DNA of 10,000 nt from Penaeus vannamei (GCF_042767895.1 NC_091550.1:40894035-40904034); one strand, 5' to 3'. Positions 1-8,856 are shown, counted from the stretch's first letter. Made by a program: numbers and translations. Notes: a model not told the origin generated them from the sequence alone.

Positions 1-138
1 TTCCTACTCTTATTCCACTTCACTCGATTAATCCTTCCTCCCTCTTCACGCCTAATCTTGCAAGATAATATCCTAGGTCACCCCAGGTCACAAAGGGTTA
101 TTCCGTGTCATGCTTCTTCGTCAGTACTGAATATCCTT

Positions 139-323
<185 letters not shown>

Positions 324-690
324 TTTCTTCTTCGTCTGAATGAAGGAACACAATAGCATGTTTGTTTGTCTTGATTACATATTCAGAGAGGAGAGTAACG
401 GACGTAGGTAGGGTCATTATATCACTTAACATTTCCGTTTGTGTTTTGGGATTTCGTTATTAACACGTGTTGTGAAAATGCGATTAGAATTTTGATCGCG
501 TGTATCATCATCTAGATTGTCGTCTTGTTCCTTTTTTATTCGATTAGTTTATCTGTTTTCTTCTTTTACTTCTTCTTGATGCTATTATTATCGTTTGGTT
601 AAGGTTTAATACAATTGTTATTATTAATATTGTCGTTGTTTTCAATGTTACTTTAACTATTAGTGATAATTTCACATATTTTTCCTCCTT
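324..690. other. AT-rich unique spacer, no gene recognised
   Basis: About 370 bases of non-repetitive, AT-rich sequence lie between two pyrimidine-rich blocks. Stops interrupt the frames often, and no open frame has a plausible amino-acid composition. T-rich trinucleotide-like stretches at about 555-660 (TTATTA, TTGTCG) suggest an old, decayed microsatellite. I see no RNA gene fold or transposon end. Confidence 0.6.
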
Positions 691-990
691 CTTTTCTATC
701 AAGATTCCTTCCTCTTCTCCTTTTTCTTTCTCATCATCTCCCTTCTCCTTACAATCTACTCTCTCCATGTCATCTCATTTCCCTTATCATCACCTCCCTC
801 CTCCACCTCCACTTCTTCCTGAATCTCTTCCTCCTTCCCTTCTCCTCCCACTTCCTTCCACCTCCTCCTCATCATCCCTCCTCCCTCGCCCCCCTCATCC
901 GCCTCTTCCTCTTCCCACCTCCCTCCTCCTCGTCCACCCTCCTCCTCTCCTTACATCCCCCCCTACCCCCCTCCTTTCCCACCTTGTATC
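691..990. repeat. Degenerate CCT/TCC polypyrimidine tract
   Basis: The plus strand is nearly all C and T, with CCTCC, CTTCC and CATC elements but no strict period. Open frames here translate to Leu/Pro/Ser/His-rich strings and look like by-products of composition. It grades into a short unique island at about 1000-1130, which contains balanced sequence (for example GTGCTGGCAAAACTC at 1038) but no recognisable exon. Confidence 0.85.
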
Positions 991-1139
991 GCCAGGCACA
1001 TTGGTAATCATCAGACTCTCCCTCCTTCGAGCCTTCGTGCTGGCAAAACTCTACGGACTTCCCCTCCAAAGAAACCTACTGAGACTCTTATTATTCTTCG
1101 AAGGGTCTTGGCTCCCACGCCACCCCGGCTCGCCTCCTT

Positions 1140-1737
1140 GTCTCCTTCTCCGGCTCACCTCCTCTTCCTCATCCTCCGGTTCGCTTCCTTCTCATCAGTC
1201 TCGCCTCCTCCTCCTCCTCTGGCTTGACTCGTTCTCCTCCTCCTCCTCCTCTGGCTGGCCTCCTCCTCTAGCTCGCCTCTTCCCCCTCCTCCTCTGGCTT
1301 GACTCGTTCTCCTCCTCCTCCTCCTCTGGCTTGACTCGTTCTCCTCCTCATCCTCATCCTCTGGCTGGCCTCCTCCCCCTCCTCCTCTGGCTTGACTCGT
1401 TCTCCTCCTCCTCCTCCTCCTCTGGCTCGCCTCCTCCCCCTCCTCCTCTGGCTCGGCTCCTCCTCCTCTAGCTCGGCTCCTCCTCCTCTGGCTTGCCTCC
1501 TTCTCCTCCTCCTCTGGCTCGCCTCCTCCTCCTCCTCTTCTGGCGCGTTTCTTCCTCCTCTAAGCTCGCCTCCTCCTCCTCCTCCTGCTCTGGCTCGCCT
1601 CCTCCCCCTCCTCCTCTTGCTCGCCTCCATCTCCTCTGGCTCGCCTCCTACCCCTCCTCCTCTTGCTCGCCTCCATCTCCTCTTGCTCGCCTCCATCTCC
1701 TCTGGCTCGCCTCCTACCCCTCCTCCTCTGGCTTGCC
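1140..1737. repeat. CTCCTC/CTGGCTCGC minisatellite
   Basis: Short CTCCTCCTC runs alternate with a CTGGCTCGC, CTGGCTGGC or CTGGCTTGAC spacer, giving a variable tandem array. The segment GGCTTGACTCGTTCT occurs four times, at 1221, 1296, 1328 and 1389. In the 3' part GCTCGCCTCCATCTCCT occurs at 1619, 1665 and 1685, and GGCTCGCCTCCTACCCC recurs at 1638 and 1704, a 66-base displacement. The open frames of 120-234 codons on the plus strand and 142 codons on the minus strand are repeat translations (LARLLPLLLWL; RRRRRARGGG). Nothing indicates that they are expressed. Confidence 0.93.
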
Positions 1738-1740
1738 ACT

Positions 1741-1864
1741 CGAGGGGACCTTAGGTCAGGTCTGCCTCCAACTGCTGAGAAGGGTTTTCTGTCGTGGATA
1801 GGTTGTGTTAGGCTAGTCTCAGGGGAAAGTTCGAGGTGTTGAGCCGCTTACCAGTAGCATAAAC
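1741..1864 (+). other. Unique segment, possible 5' UTR of the ORF1-bearing retroelement
   Basis: This balanced, non-repetitive sequence lies directly before the ORF1-like frame. The reading frame of that protein is closed by a TAG at 1814-1816 and open from 1817 onwards. No ATG occurs in this frame before 2069. Its position and composition fit the 5' leader of a non-LTR retrotransposon copy, but I cannot place the element's 5' end or any target-site duplication. It could equally be an intron end (a CTTACCAG at 1847-1854 resembles an acceptor). Confidence 0.3.
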
Positions 1865-2507
1865 TTGAGACCTCTGATAGCAGGGCCTCTCTCATCACGG
1901 CAAAGTCCAAAGGAAAGAGAAAAAAAAATAGACTTCCGATCCTCTTCTGACTCTGCCGATGTCCTACCCAATGATAATAATGGACAAACATCTGTGACGC
2001 TCAAGAAGAAAAGGACTGAACCCGCACCTCAAGCCCAAGAACCAAGCCCACAATCCAGCCCTCAGTCCATGGAAGAAGAGGATGAAATCCAAGTCGACTT
2101 TGATTTCTCCAAATTCTCCGAGATGCGTTTTAGTCTGTCCGCCAATGCAGACTTCAGTTCGGCGTACAGTGCCGTTGCTGCGCTGGAAGAAGATTATCCT
2201 GCGCTCACTGTTGCAACCAAAGTCACCCCTGGAAGCACCTTCATCCACACTCCCAAAAATGAAGCTTCCGCAAGAGACCTCTCTACTACCAGCACCTTGC
2301 GCTCCTACAAGACTATTGCCATCCAGTATTTAGATCCAGTCGAAATCACCAAGAAATGTGTTCTAATGGGCTTTCCCCTGGAATGCCCACTGGACATGGT
2401 GGAACGCCTTCGCAACATCGTATCAGCCAAAAGATGTTACTACCGAAACCAGGCAGGTCCTCCTTACAGTCAAAGGAGATATACCCTCAGAAATAGTCCT
2501 TGGAAAC
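1817..2507 (+). pseudogene. Truncated non-LTR retrotransposon ORF1 (gag-like) fragment
   Basis: This is the only stretch with protein-like composition. The frame is open from 1817; the first in-frame ATG is at 2069, and a TTG at 1865 may be a decayed start. Numbered from 1865, residues 1-68 are a polar, Pro/Ser/Gln-rich leader with a basic KKKR at 47-50, then an acidic MEEEDE at 69-74. Residues 98-156 suggest an RRM-like beta-alpha-beta unit (SAYSAVAALEEDYPALTV, then TFIHTPKNEASARDL). Residues 162-208 start a second one (TKKCVLMGFPLECPLDMV, then VVSAKRC-like IVSAKRCYYRN). This resembles the nucleic-acid-binding ORF1 proteins of Jockey/X-element-type non-LTR retrotransposons, which bind element RNA and usually end in CCHC zinc knuckles. 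No knuckles are present, because at residue 214 the frame enters a (CT)n repeat, giving Leu/Ser runs to a TGA at 2822. No reverse transcriptase follows. The family assignment comes from pattern recognition, not a search. A decayed host exon remains possible. Confidence 0.5.
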
Positions 2508-2653
2508 TCTCTCTCTCTCCCTCCCTCCCTCCCTCTTGCTCTCTCTTTAACTCCCTCCCTCCCTCCCCCCCCCTCTCTCTCTCTCTCTCTCTCTTCCTCT
2601 TCCTCTCCTTAACTCTCTCTCTCTCTCTCTTTCTTCCTCTTCCTCTCTTCTTA

Positions 2654-2744
<91 letters not shown>

Positions 2745-2757
2745 CTACTCTATCTAT
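2508..2757. repeat. (CT)n block ending in (TCTA)n
   Basis: CT repeats with CCCT runs (about 2517-2535 and 2551-2575) and CTTCCTCTTCCT interruptions lead into a pure CT run from about 2659 to 2725, then about six TCTA units to 2757. The repeat begins inside the ORF1-like reading frame immediately after codons for Trp-Lys and replaces the expected C-terminal half. Confidence 0.95.
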
Positions 2758-2818
2758 GAAACCTATCCATGTTGACAAATGTAGAAAAGGTATGAATGAG
2801 ACTGATACTTACAAGGAG

Positions 2819-2858
2819 ATTTGACCCGGTTTCGATTACGTCTTCATCAGAAATACAT
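2819..2858 (-). ncRNA. Second hammerhead-like core, minus strand, degenerate
   Basis: Read on the minus strand, this arm repeats the CTGATGA...GAAA core of the plus-strand motif. It has an extra G in the helix III segment (ACCGGGT instead of ACCGGT), which breaks its perfect self-complementarity. The downstream stem I partner reads AAATCTCC rather than AAATACAT, so only about four stem I pairs remain. It is probably a decayed sister copy. Confidence 0.35.
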
Positions 2859-2861
2859 GAA

Positions 2862-2904
2862 ATGTATTTCTGATGAAGACGTAATCGAAACCGGTCAAAT
2901 ACAT
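2862..2904 (+). ncRNA. Hammerhead ribozyme-like motif (type I, plus strand)
   Basis: The order of parts matches a type I hammerhead. A stem I strand ATGTATTT (2862-2869) is followed by the core CTGATGA (2870-2876), a stem II segment (2877-2886), the core GAAA (2887-2890), then ACCGGT as a palindromic helix III (2890-2895), a predicted cleavage site after GGTC (2896), and the stem I partner AAATACAT (2897-2904). That last segment is a perfect 8-base complement of 2862-2869. A self-complementary helix III without a loop is typical of small hammerheads in Penelope-like elements and is thought to work as a dimer. The weak point is stem II: AGACGTAATC gives at best two pairs (GA with TC) around a loop, with an extra A. 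The motif may therefore be inactive, or the resemblance partly fortuitous. Confidence 0.5.
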
Positions 2905-2948
2905 CTCTTGTATTGTGAAGTTATCCAGTCTCATTCATACCTTTTCTA

Positions 2949-3032
2949 CTATCTATCTATCTATATCTCTCTATCTCTCTCTTCCCCTCTCTTGACTCTT
3001 TCTCTATCTATCTATCTATCTATCTTTCGTTC
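2949..3032. repeat. (TATC)n and CT repeats
   Basis: TATC units start directly at the right edge of the inverted-repeat element. They are followed by CT and CCCT stretches and a second run of about six TCTA units at 3003-3026. This is the same motif on the same strand as the run before the element, which suggests that the element lies inside one original microsatellite. Confidence 0.93.
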
Positions 3033-3438
3033 TCTCTCTCCAACGTCCACGCATCCCATTTCCTTCTCTTCTCTCCTCTCCTTCCCTTTCACTTTCATTG
3101 TCGGTTCTCCCCCGCTTCCACTTCATCGACGTCCTCTTTCAAGCTACTTTTACTCCTTTGTCTGTCTCCTTCTCCTTCTTCTTTTTCGTTACCATTTGCT
3201 TCGTCCCTTCCTTCCCTTTGTCTCGAGTGACCTTATGCAGACGCGAGGGAAAAGAAAAGAAAAAAGAAGGGTTAAAAAGGTTCGTGATATTTCCAAAGAG
3301 TGTGAACGAAAAGAGAGGAGAATATGTTTTTTTTTTCTTTCTTGGAAAATGTATTTTTTATGTGTCTGTTTTTTTTCTTTCTTTCTTTCTTTCTTTTCAT
3401 TTAAACTTTGAGTTTTTCTTTTCTGTTCGCTTCCTGCC

Positions 3439-3440
<2 letters not shown>
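3033..3440. other. C/T-rich to T-rich spacer with a (TTTC)n run
   Basis: A pyrimidine-biased sequence with a little unique content at 3100-3250 is followed by a purine-rich patch at 3243-3325 and T-rich sequence with about six TTTC units near 3374-3397. Open frames here read into neighbouring repeats and have Phe/Ser/Leu-biased composition. No gene is recognised. Confidence 0.6.
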
Positions 3441-3520
<80 letters not shown>

Positions 3521-3725
3521 TTCACTCTCTCTCTCTCTCTCACTTTCACTTTCTCTCTCTATCTATCTATCTATATCTCTCTCTCTCTACCTATCTATCT
3601 ATCTATATCTCTCTCTCTCTTTATCCCCCTCTCTCACTCTCTCTCTCTCTCTCTCTCCCTCTCTTACTCCCACCCTCTCTCTCTAATTATCTATTTATCT
3701 TATATCTATCTACTTATTTATATCT
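3441..3725. repeat. (CT)n with TTTCAC and TATC interruptions
   Basis: A pure CT run of about 70 bases is followed by two CACTTTCACT interruptions, TATC runs at about 3558-3574 and 3591-3607, more CT, and a decayed ATCTAT tail to about 3725. It is homopurine on the minus strand for most of its length. Confidence 0.95.
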
Positions 3726-3879
3726 ATTCGTGTAACCTTTATCTACAGTGAAATCAAAATATGAATTTGAGAAGAATATGTACTGTAATGGCATATCTTG
3801 GTATCGTGTTTTGTGTACATTTTCTCCTTTGCGTCCGTGTCTTCTTGGTATCCTTTTTCTTGGTCTTACTCTCCTTCTA

Positions 3880-4145
3880 CATTATTCTTATTCTTCCTCT
3901 TCTTCTTCATCTGCTTCATATCATTATTCTTATTTTTTTTATTCTTTGTCTTCTTTTCCTTCTTCCTCTCCTTTTTCTTCTTCGTATCATTATTCTTATT
4001 TTTATTCTTCACTCTTCTTTTCCTTCTTACTCTTCTTCTTCTGCTTCGTATCATTATTCTTATTTTTACTCTTCTTCCTCTTTTCCTTCTTACTCTTCTT
4101 CTTCTTCTTCTGCTTCGTATTATTCTTATCTTGTATTCTTCCTCA
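3880..4145. repeat. ~66-bp T/C-rich minisatellite, four copies
   Basis: A landmark TGCTTCRTATCATTATTCTT recurs with CATA or CGTA at 3917, 3983, 4047 and 4116, giving spacings of 66, 64 and 69 bases. The second copy lacks the TGC, and the fourth lacks one CAT (CGTATTATTC). Between landmarks lie CTTTTCCTTCTT and TTCTTCTTC runs. The surrounding sequence (3840-4220) is also TTC-rich. The long Leu/Phe/Tyr-rich open frames that cross it are translations of this repeat and not convincing membrane proteins. Confidence 0.88.
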
Positions 4146-4567
<422 letters not shown>

Positions 4568-4617
4568 CCACTCATCTCGAGAGTGAAAGTGAAGAGAAAA
4601 TATAAAGGAGAAGGGGA

Positions 4618-5167
4618 AGAAGAAGAAATAGGAATAGTCTTAATATTTGTAGTAGTAGCAGTAGTAATAGTTGTCGTTATAATAATAGTATTGATAGCAG
4701 TAGTAGTTGATGTTGTAGTAGTAGGAGCAGTAATAATAATAGTAGTAGTAGCTGTAGTAGTTGTTGTTGTTGTTTTTCTAATTGTAGTAGTTGTTATGAT
4801 AGTAGTAATAGTAGTAATAGTAGTAGTAATAGTAGTAGTAATAGTAATAATAGTAGTAGTAATAGTAGTAATAGTAGTTATAGTAGTAGAAATAGTAGTA
4901 ATAGTAGTAATAGTAGTAGTAGTAATAGTAGTAGTAATAGTAGTAATAGTAGTAATAGTAGTAATAATAGCAGTAGTAATAGTAGTAGTAATAGTAGTAA
5001 TAGTAGTTATAGTAGTAGTAATAGTAGTAATAGTAGTAGTAATAGCAGTAGTAATAGTAGTAGTAATAGTAGTAATAGTAGTAGTAATAGTAGTAATAGT
5101 AGTAATAGTAGTAGTAATAGTAGTAATAGTAGTTATAGTAGTAATAGAACTAGTAGTTATAGTATTA
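4618..5167. repeat. TAG/TAA trinucleotide array with 9- and 12-base higher units
   Basis: The first part (to about 4800) is degenerate, with GTAGTA, ATAATA, GTTGTT and TTGATG variants. From about 4800 to 5140 it becomes regular alternation of AGTAGTAAT (9) and AGTAGTAGTAAT (12), with occasional AGTAGTTAT and AGCAGT variants. The plus-strand frame reads as Val/Ile runs and the minus-strand frame as Thr/Ile runs. Both are repeat products within long open frames that have no other domain. Confidence 0.95.
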
Positions 5168-5400
5168 AAAGAAGAAAAAAAGGAGAAAGACAACAAAACG
5201 AACAGGAAGAACCAGGAACGACGGATAACTAGCCCCAGCCATCCACGCAGAGAAACCACCGTGCATGAGAACACCCCACTTAACATGCAGTGCCACGGTG
5301 TCCGGCTGTATCACGTGGTCATTGGCCCTTTTGTGGAGGTTAATAAGCTATCTCGCGTCCGCTGTTAATGGCAAAGGGGGACATCTGGTTGGAATTATGT
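5168..5400. other. Unique island, no gene recognised
   Basis: About 230 bases of balanced composition are free of tandem repeats, apart from an A-rich start. No open frame gives a recognisable domain: the plus-strand frame starting at 5265 runs for about 40 ordinary residues and then enters the TCTG repeat. It could be an exon, a transposon remnant or spacer. Sequence alone does not decide. Confidence 0.5.
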
Positions 5401-5527
5401 CCTGTCTGTCTGTCTGTCTGTCTTTCTGGTTGCCTTTCTGTCTGTCAGACGGTTTGTCTAGCTGTTTGTTTGTCTTTATTTTTCTTCTGTCTGTCTGTAA
5501 GTCATCTGTCTGTAATTTGCTTGTCTG
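5401..5527. repeat. Decayed (TCTG)n microsatellite
   Basis: Five clean TCTG units at the start are followed by interrupted copies (TTTCTGG, TGTCAGACGG, TAGCTGTTTG, TTCTGTCTGTCTG) to the border of the GA block. It translates to Cys/Leu/Ser-rich strings (CLSVCLS) that could be mistaken for a cysteine-rich peptide. Confidence 0.92.
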
Positions 5528-5583
5528 GAGAGAGAGAGGAGAGAGAGAGAGAGAAAGAAAGAGAGAGAGAGAGAAAGAGAGAA

Positions 5584-5626
<43 letters not shown>

Positions 5627-5681
5627 GAGAGAGAGGTAGAGAGACAGAGACAGAGAGAGAGAGGGAGGGAGGGAGGGAGAA
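5526..5681. repeat. (GA)n microsatellite with AAAG, GACA and GATA variants
   Basis: GA repeats on the plus strand carry AAAG, GACA and single GATA interruptions and end in a GGGA run (5661-5678). It is the first major block in which the purines lie on the plus strand. Upstream CT blocks have the opposite orientation. Confidence 0.96.
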
Positions 5682-6079
<398 letters not shown>

Positions 6080-6354
6080 GAATGTGAAAATGAGAGATGC
6101 TCTAAGGGATATAAAAAATAATAAAAAGTAGATAAAATCGAGACAAGGGACAGAAACCGAAATAGACAGAAAGGGAGAATGAAAAATAAAGAAAACGAAA
6201 CAAACACAGAAGGATGAAAAGGATTAAAAAACACATAGATAAAGGAAAAATATTAAAAAAAAAAGATCAAACTCAGAGAGACAAAAATAACACAACCCCA
6301 ACGCAGAAAACAAAACAAAAAAATAAGACAGAGAAGAAAGCAAGAGCGTACATA
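6080..6354. other. A-rich spacer, no gene recognised
   Basis: This purine-biased, A-rich sequence has AAAAAT, GAAAAT and ACAAAA stretches. It is probably a decayed continuation of purine-rich repeats. The open frame from 6214 has Lys/Thr/Gln-rich composition and then enters a proline-rich polypyrimidine region. It has no domain. Confidence 0.6.
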
Positions 6355-6470
6355 ACAACCCCCCTCCTCCTCCTCCTCCCATCCCCCTTCCCCCTTCCAC
6401 CCCTTCCCCCTCCCCCTTCCTCTACCCCCCTTCCTCCCCTCCCCCTTTCCCCCTTCCCTCCCCTTCTACC
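6355..6470. repeat. C-rich polypyrimidine tract
   Basis: CCT units at the start become CCCCCTT and CCCCTCC runs, almost without purines. On the minus strand this is a G-rich run with several GGG tracts, so a G-quadruplex is possible. A unique island of about 160 bases (6471-6630) follows, without a recognised gene. Confidence 0.9.
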
Positions 6471-6867
6471 CCGTATCGGCCTACCTTCCGTGTCCACTGC
6501 TCATCAAATCCCCATCTATCACACTTTCTTCCTCGCAGCCCGTCTCGCCCAACTTGGGTCTATGTCCGTCTTCCCGCCAGCATCCCTCGCGGCTATTTTG
6601 CATATCTGCGTGACAATAACAATTTTTTTCCCCCGAGATAGGAAGAAGAAGAAGAAGAAGGAGAAGGAGAAGAGAGTGGTTCAAATTTCACTTTGGGATA
6701 TTTTTTATTTTTCTTCTTCCTCTTTTTCTTTTAGTTTTCTCACTTTCTTTTCTCCTAGTTTTATGTTATTTTCTATAGTAGTATTTATTTATTTTTTTAT
6801 TATTAAGATTTTTTGGGAGTTTATAAAATCCTTCCTTTGTGTTGTTGCTAAAGTGAGAATGTCAAAT
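6471..6867. other. Unique island, GAA run and T-rich stretch
   Basis: Balanced sequence at 6471-6625 is followed by a short GAA/GGAGAA run (6640-6676) and T-rich sequence with TTCTTCC and TTTATT to 6867. The plus-strand frame crossing it encodes about 50 ordinary residues (from about codon 84 of the frame that starts at 6214) with no recognised motif. No gene is called. Confidence 0.5.
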
Positions 6868-7232
6868 TAGAATGATAATGAGCATTTTAGTATCAAGGAG
6901 AACCGTAAAAACTTTGCTAATTATAATGATAATGATGATAGTAATGTTGATAATAACAACGACAATGATAACGAATATGATTATAATGATAATATTTATA
7001 ATAATGATGATAATAATAATATAAATAATAATAATAATGATAATAGTAATAATAATGATAGTAACACCAATAATTGTAATAATGATAATTATTATAATAA
7101 CAATAGTAGTTATAATGATAATAGTACTACTAATAATAATGAGAGTAGTATGATAATGATAATAACAATAATGATAACGATAATATTAGTAATGATAATA
7201 ATAATAATGATATTAACAATAATAACAATGAT

Positions 7233-7279
<47 letters not shown>

Positions 7280-7503
7280 TAATAATAATAATACTGATGA
7301 AAATAATAGTAAGGATAATAAGGATAACAGCAGCAACACCACCATCACTACCAACAATAATAGTAATAGTAATAATAGCAATGATAATAATAATAATGAT
7401 GATAATGATAAGAATGATTATTATTATAATAATGATAGTAATAATAATGATAATAATGATTATAATAATAATAATGATAATAATGATAATAATAATAATA
7501 ATG

Positions 7504-7553
<50 letters not shown>

Positions 7554-7575
7554 AATAATAGTAATAATAATAATG

Positions 7576-7618
<43 letters not shown>

Positions 7619-7629
7619 TAATAATAATG

Positions 7630-7678
<49 letters not shown>

Positions 7679-7736
7679 TAATAATAATAATGATAATAGT
7701 AATAATAATAATAATGATAATAATAATAAAAAATAG
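6868..7736. repeat. AAT/GAT trinucleotide array
   Basis: The array runs from a degenerate GATAAT-rich part (about 6868-7210, with AGT, AAC and TAT variants) to cleaner AAT and GATAAT repeats (about 7210-7736). A short interruption near 7322-7353 reads CAGCAGCAACACCACCATCA. All reading frames become Ile/Met, Asn/Asp or Leu/Ser strings. The 248-codon plus-strand frame is a repeat translation. Confidence 0.96.
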
Positions 7737-7982
7737 AAAATTAAAAACATTAAAAAATAATAATAATGATGATAATTATAATAATAACAGTAAAAAAATA
7801 AAAAATAATAAAAAAAATAACATAATGAAACTACAGAGAATGAAAAATAACTGCAATCATTCTTTCCTGTTTCACCCGATTTGCAGCAAATACTGACCGT
7901 CTATCCACAACCTATTTTTATCCCCCACCTTCTCACCCGCAGAGTACAATCGCCTCACATCGACCTCCAATCGCCTCTCACC
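7737..7982. other. A-rich tail and unique island
   Basis: A decayed AAT/AAAAAT tail continues to about 7835, followed by balanced unique sequence at about 7836-7982. No coding frame, RNA fold or element end is recognised. Confidence 0.5.
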
Positions 7983-8540
7983 CTTAACACCTCCCCCCCC
8001 CCTCCCCTCCCCTCTCCACCTCCCTCCTTCCTCCGCTTCCTTCTCTGCCTCCCTCACCGCCTCCTTCTCTCCCTTTCCTCCTCTCGCTCCCCTCTGTCTC
8101 TTTTTTTTTTTCTCTCTCTCTCTCTCTCCTTCTCCACCTCCCTCGCCCCTTCTCCACTTCTCCACCTCTCCCTCCCACTCTCCCCCTCACCTTCTTCCCT
8201 TCCCCTCTCCCTCCTCTCACTTTCTTCTCTCACTTCCTTTCCCTCACCCTCTGCCTCTTTCCCTTCCTCTACCCCCTCCCTTTCACTCCCCCTCCCTCTC
8301 TCAATCTCCCTCTCCCTCTCTCCTTCCCCACCTCCCTCTCTCCCTCTTCTCACACTCCCCTCTCTCCCTCTCACCCACCTCTCCCTCTCGACTTCTCCAG
8401 CTTCGACTCCTCCACCTCTCCCTCCCCCTATCACTCTCCCTCCACTTCTCCACCTTCCTTTCATTTCCCCTCTCCCTCTCCCTCTCCACCTTCCTCTCAT
8501 CCCCCTCTCCCTCTCCCCTCTCCCTCTCCACCTCCGCTTT
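7983..8540. repeat. Degenerate CTCCC polypyrimidine tract
   Basis: About 560 bases almost free of purines on the plus strand are built from CTCCCTCTC, CCACCTC and CTTCTCC elements without a strict period. A T run occurs at 8101-8110. CTCTCCCTCTCCACCT-like units recur towards the end (about 8470-8535), which suggests local slippage. Frames on either strand are Ser/Pro/Leu or Arg/Glu/Gly strings. Confidence 0.9.
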
Positions 8541-8856
8541 AGTCTGAGATACAGCCACAAGTGTAACCTGTGCTAGTTGATGTCATCTTAGCTTCTGTTT
8601 TGTTTTTGTTTTGTTTTTGTTTCTTTCATGGTTGCCTTTCGTACTGGTTTTGTTGTTGTTTCATTGTTTCCTTATTGTTTCTACGTGTTTTCTTTTTATT
8701 AACCCTTTTCCTTGTGCTTCAGCCTTCCTTTTCTCTCTTTCTTTTGTATTCTCTCGTCTATTTCCTTTCTCCACCTTTTTTCTCTTTTTTCTTCTTTTTA
8801 TTTCCTCTCTACTCTTTCCGTTCCTTTTCCTTCTTTCTCTCCGACTCTTGACATGT
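8541..8856. other. T-rich spacer with TTTTG repeats
   Basis: A short unique stretch (8541-8590) precedes four or five TTTTG-like units (about 8596-8622) and T/C-rich sequence. Overlapping Phe/Leu/Ser-rich frames of 69-93 codons occur in three phases, which points to composition rather than a membrane protein gene. No gene is recognised. Confidence 0.6.

Larger units (their letters stand above)
2758..2949. mobile_element. Inverted-repeat element, probable Penelope-like terminus remnant
   Basis: A non-repetitive insert sits between two TCTA/TATC microsatellites. Its outer arms 2781-2804 and 2926-2949 are perfect 24-base inverted repeats. Its inner arms 2819-2858 and 2862-2900 are inverted repeats that differ only by one extra C in the left arm (CCCGG against CCGG near 2825). 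Only 3 bases (GAA) separate the inner arms. Between outer and inner arms the left side has 14 bases and the right side 25, so the left copy lacks about 11 bases. The structure therefore looks like two slightly diverged copies placed head to head. Positions 2758-2780 occur only on the left side. Hammerhead-like cores in the arms point to a Penelope-like element or a derived non-autonomous element. No protein domain of such an element is present. Confidence 0.55.

Noticed and set aside
1268..1696. 142-codon Arg/Gly/Glu-rich minus-strand frame resembling an RGG-type RNA-binding tail
   Set aside because: It coincides exactly with the CTCCTC minisatellite and has no non-repeat domain.
1847..1854. 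CTTACCAG as a splice acceptor before the ORF1-like frame
   Set aside because: The polypyrimidine context is short and there is no matching donor. It is kept only as an alternative in the annotation.
5368..5527. Cysteine-rich CLSVCLS peptide resembling a small secreted peptide
   Set aside because: The cysteines come from TCTG repeat phasing. No propeptide or cleavage pattern exists apart from the repeat.
6588..6608. TTTTGCATAT as an octamer-like promoter element
   Set aside because: It has a mismatch to the octamer and no TATA box, proximal element or RNA gene follows. A chance match is likely.
7730..7830. AATAAA-like polyadenylation signals
   Set aside because: They occur in any A-rich AAT repeat and no transcript precedes them.
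7150..7896. 248-codon Ile/Met-rich frame resembling a membrane protein
   Set aside because: It is entirely encoded by AAT/GAT repeats. Hydrophobicity follows from ATA, ATT and ATG codons.
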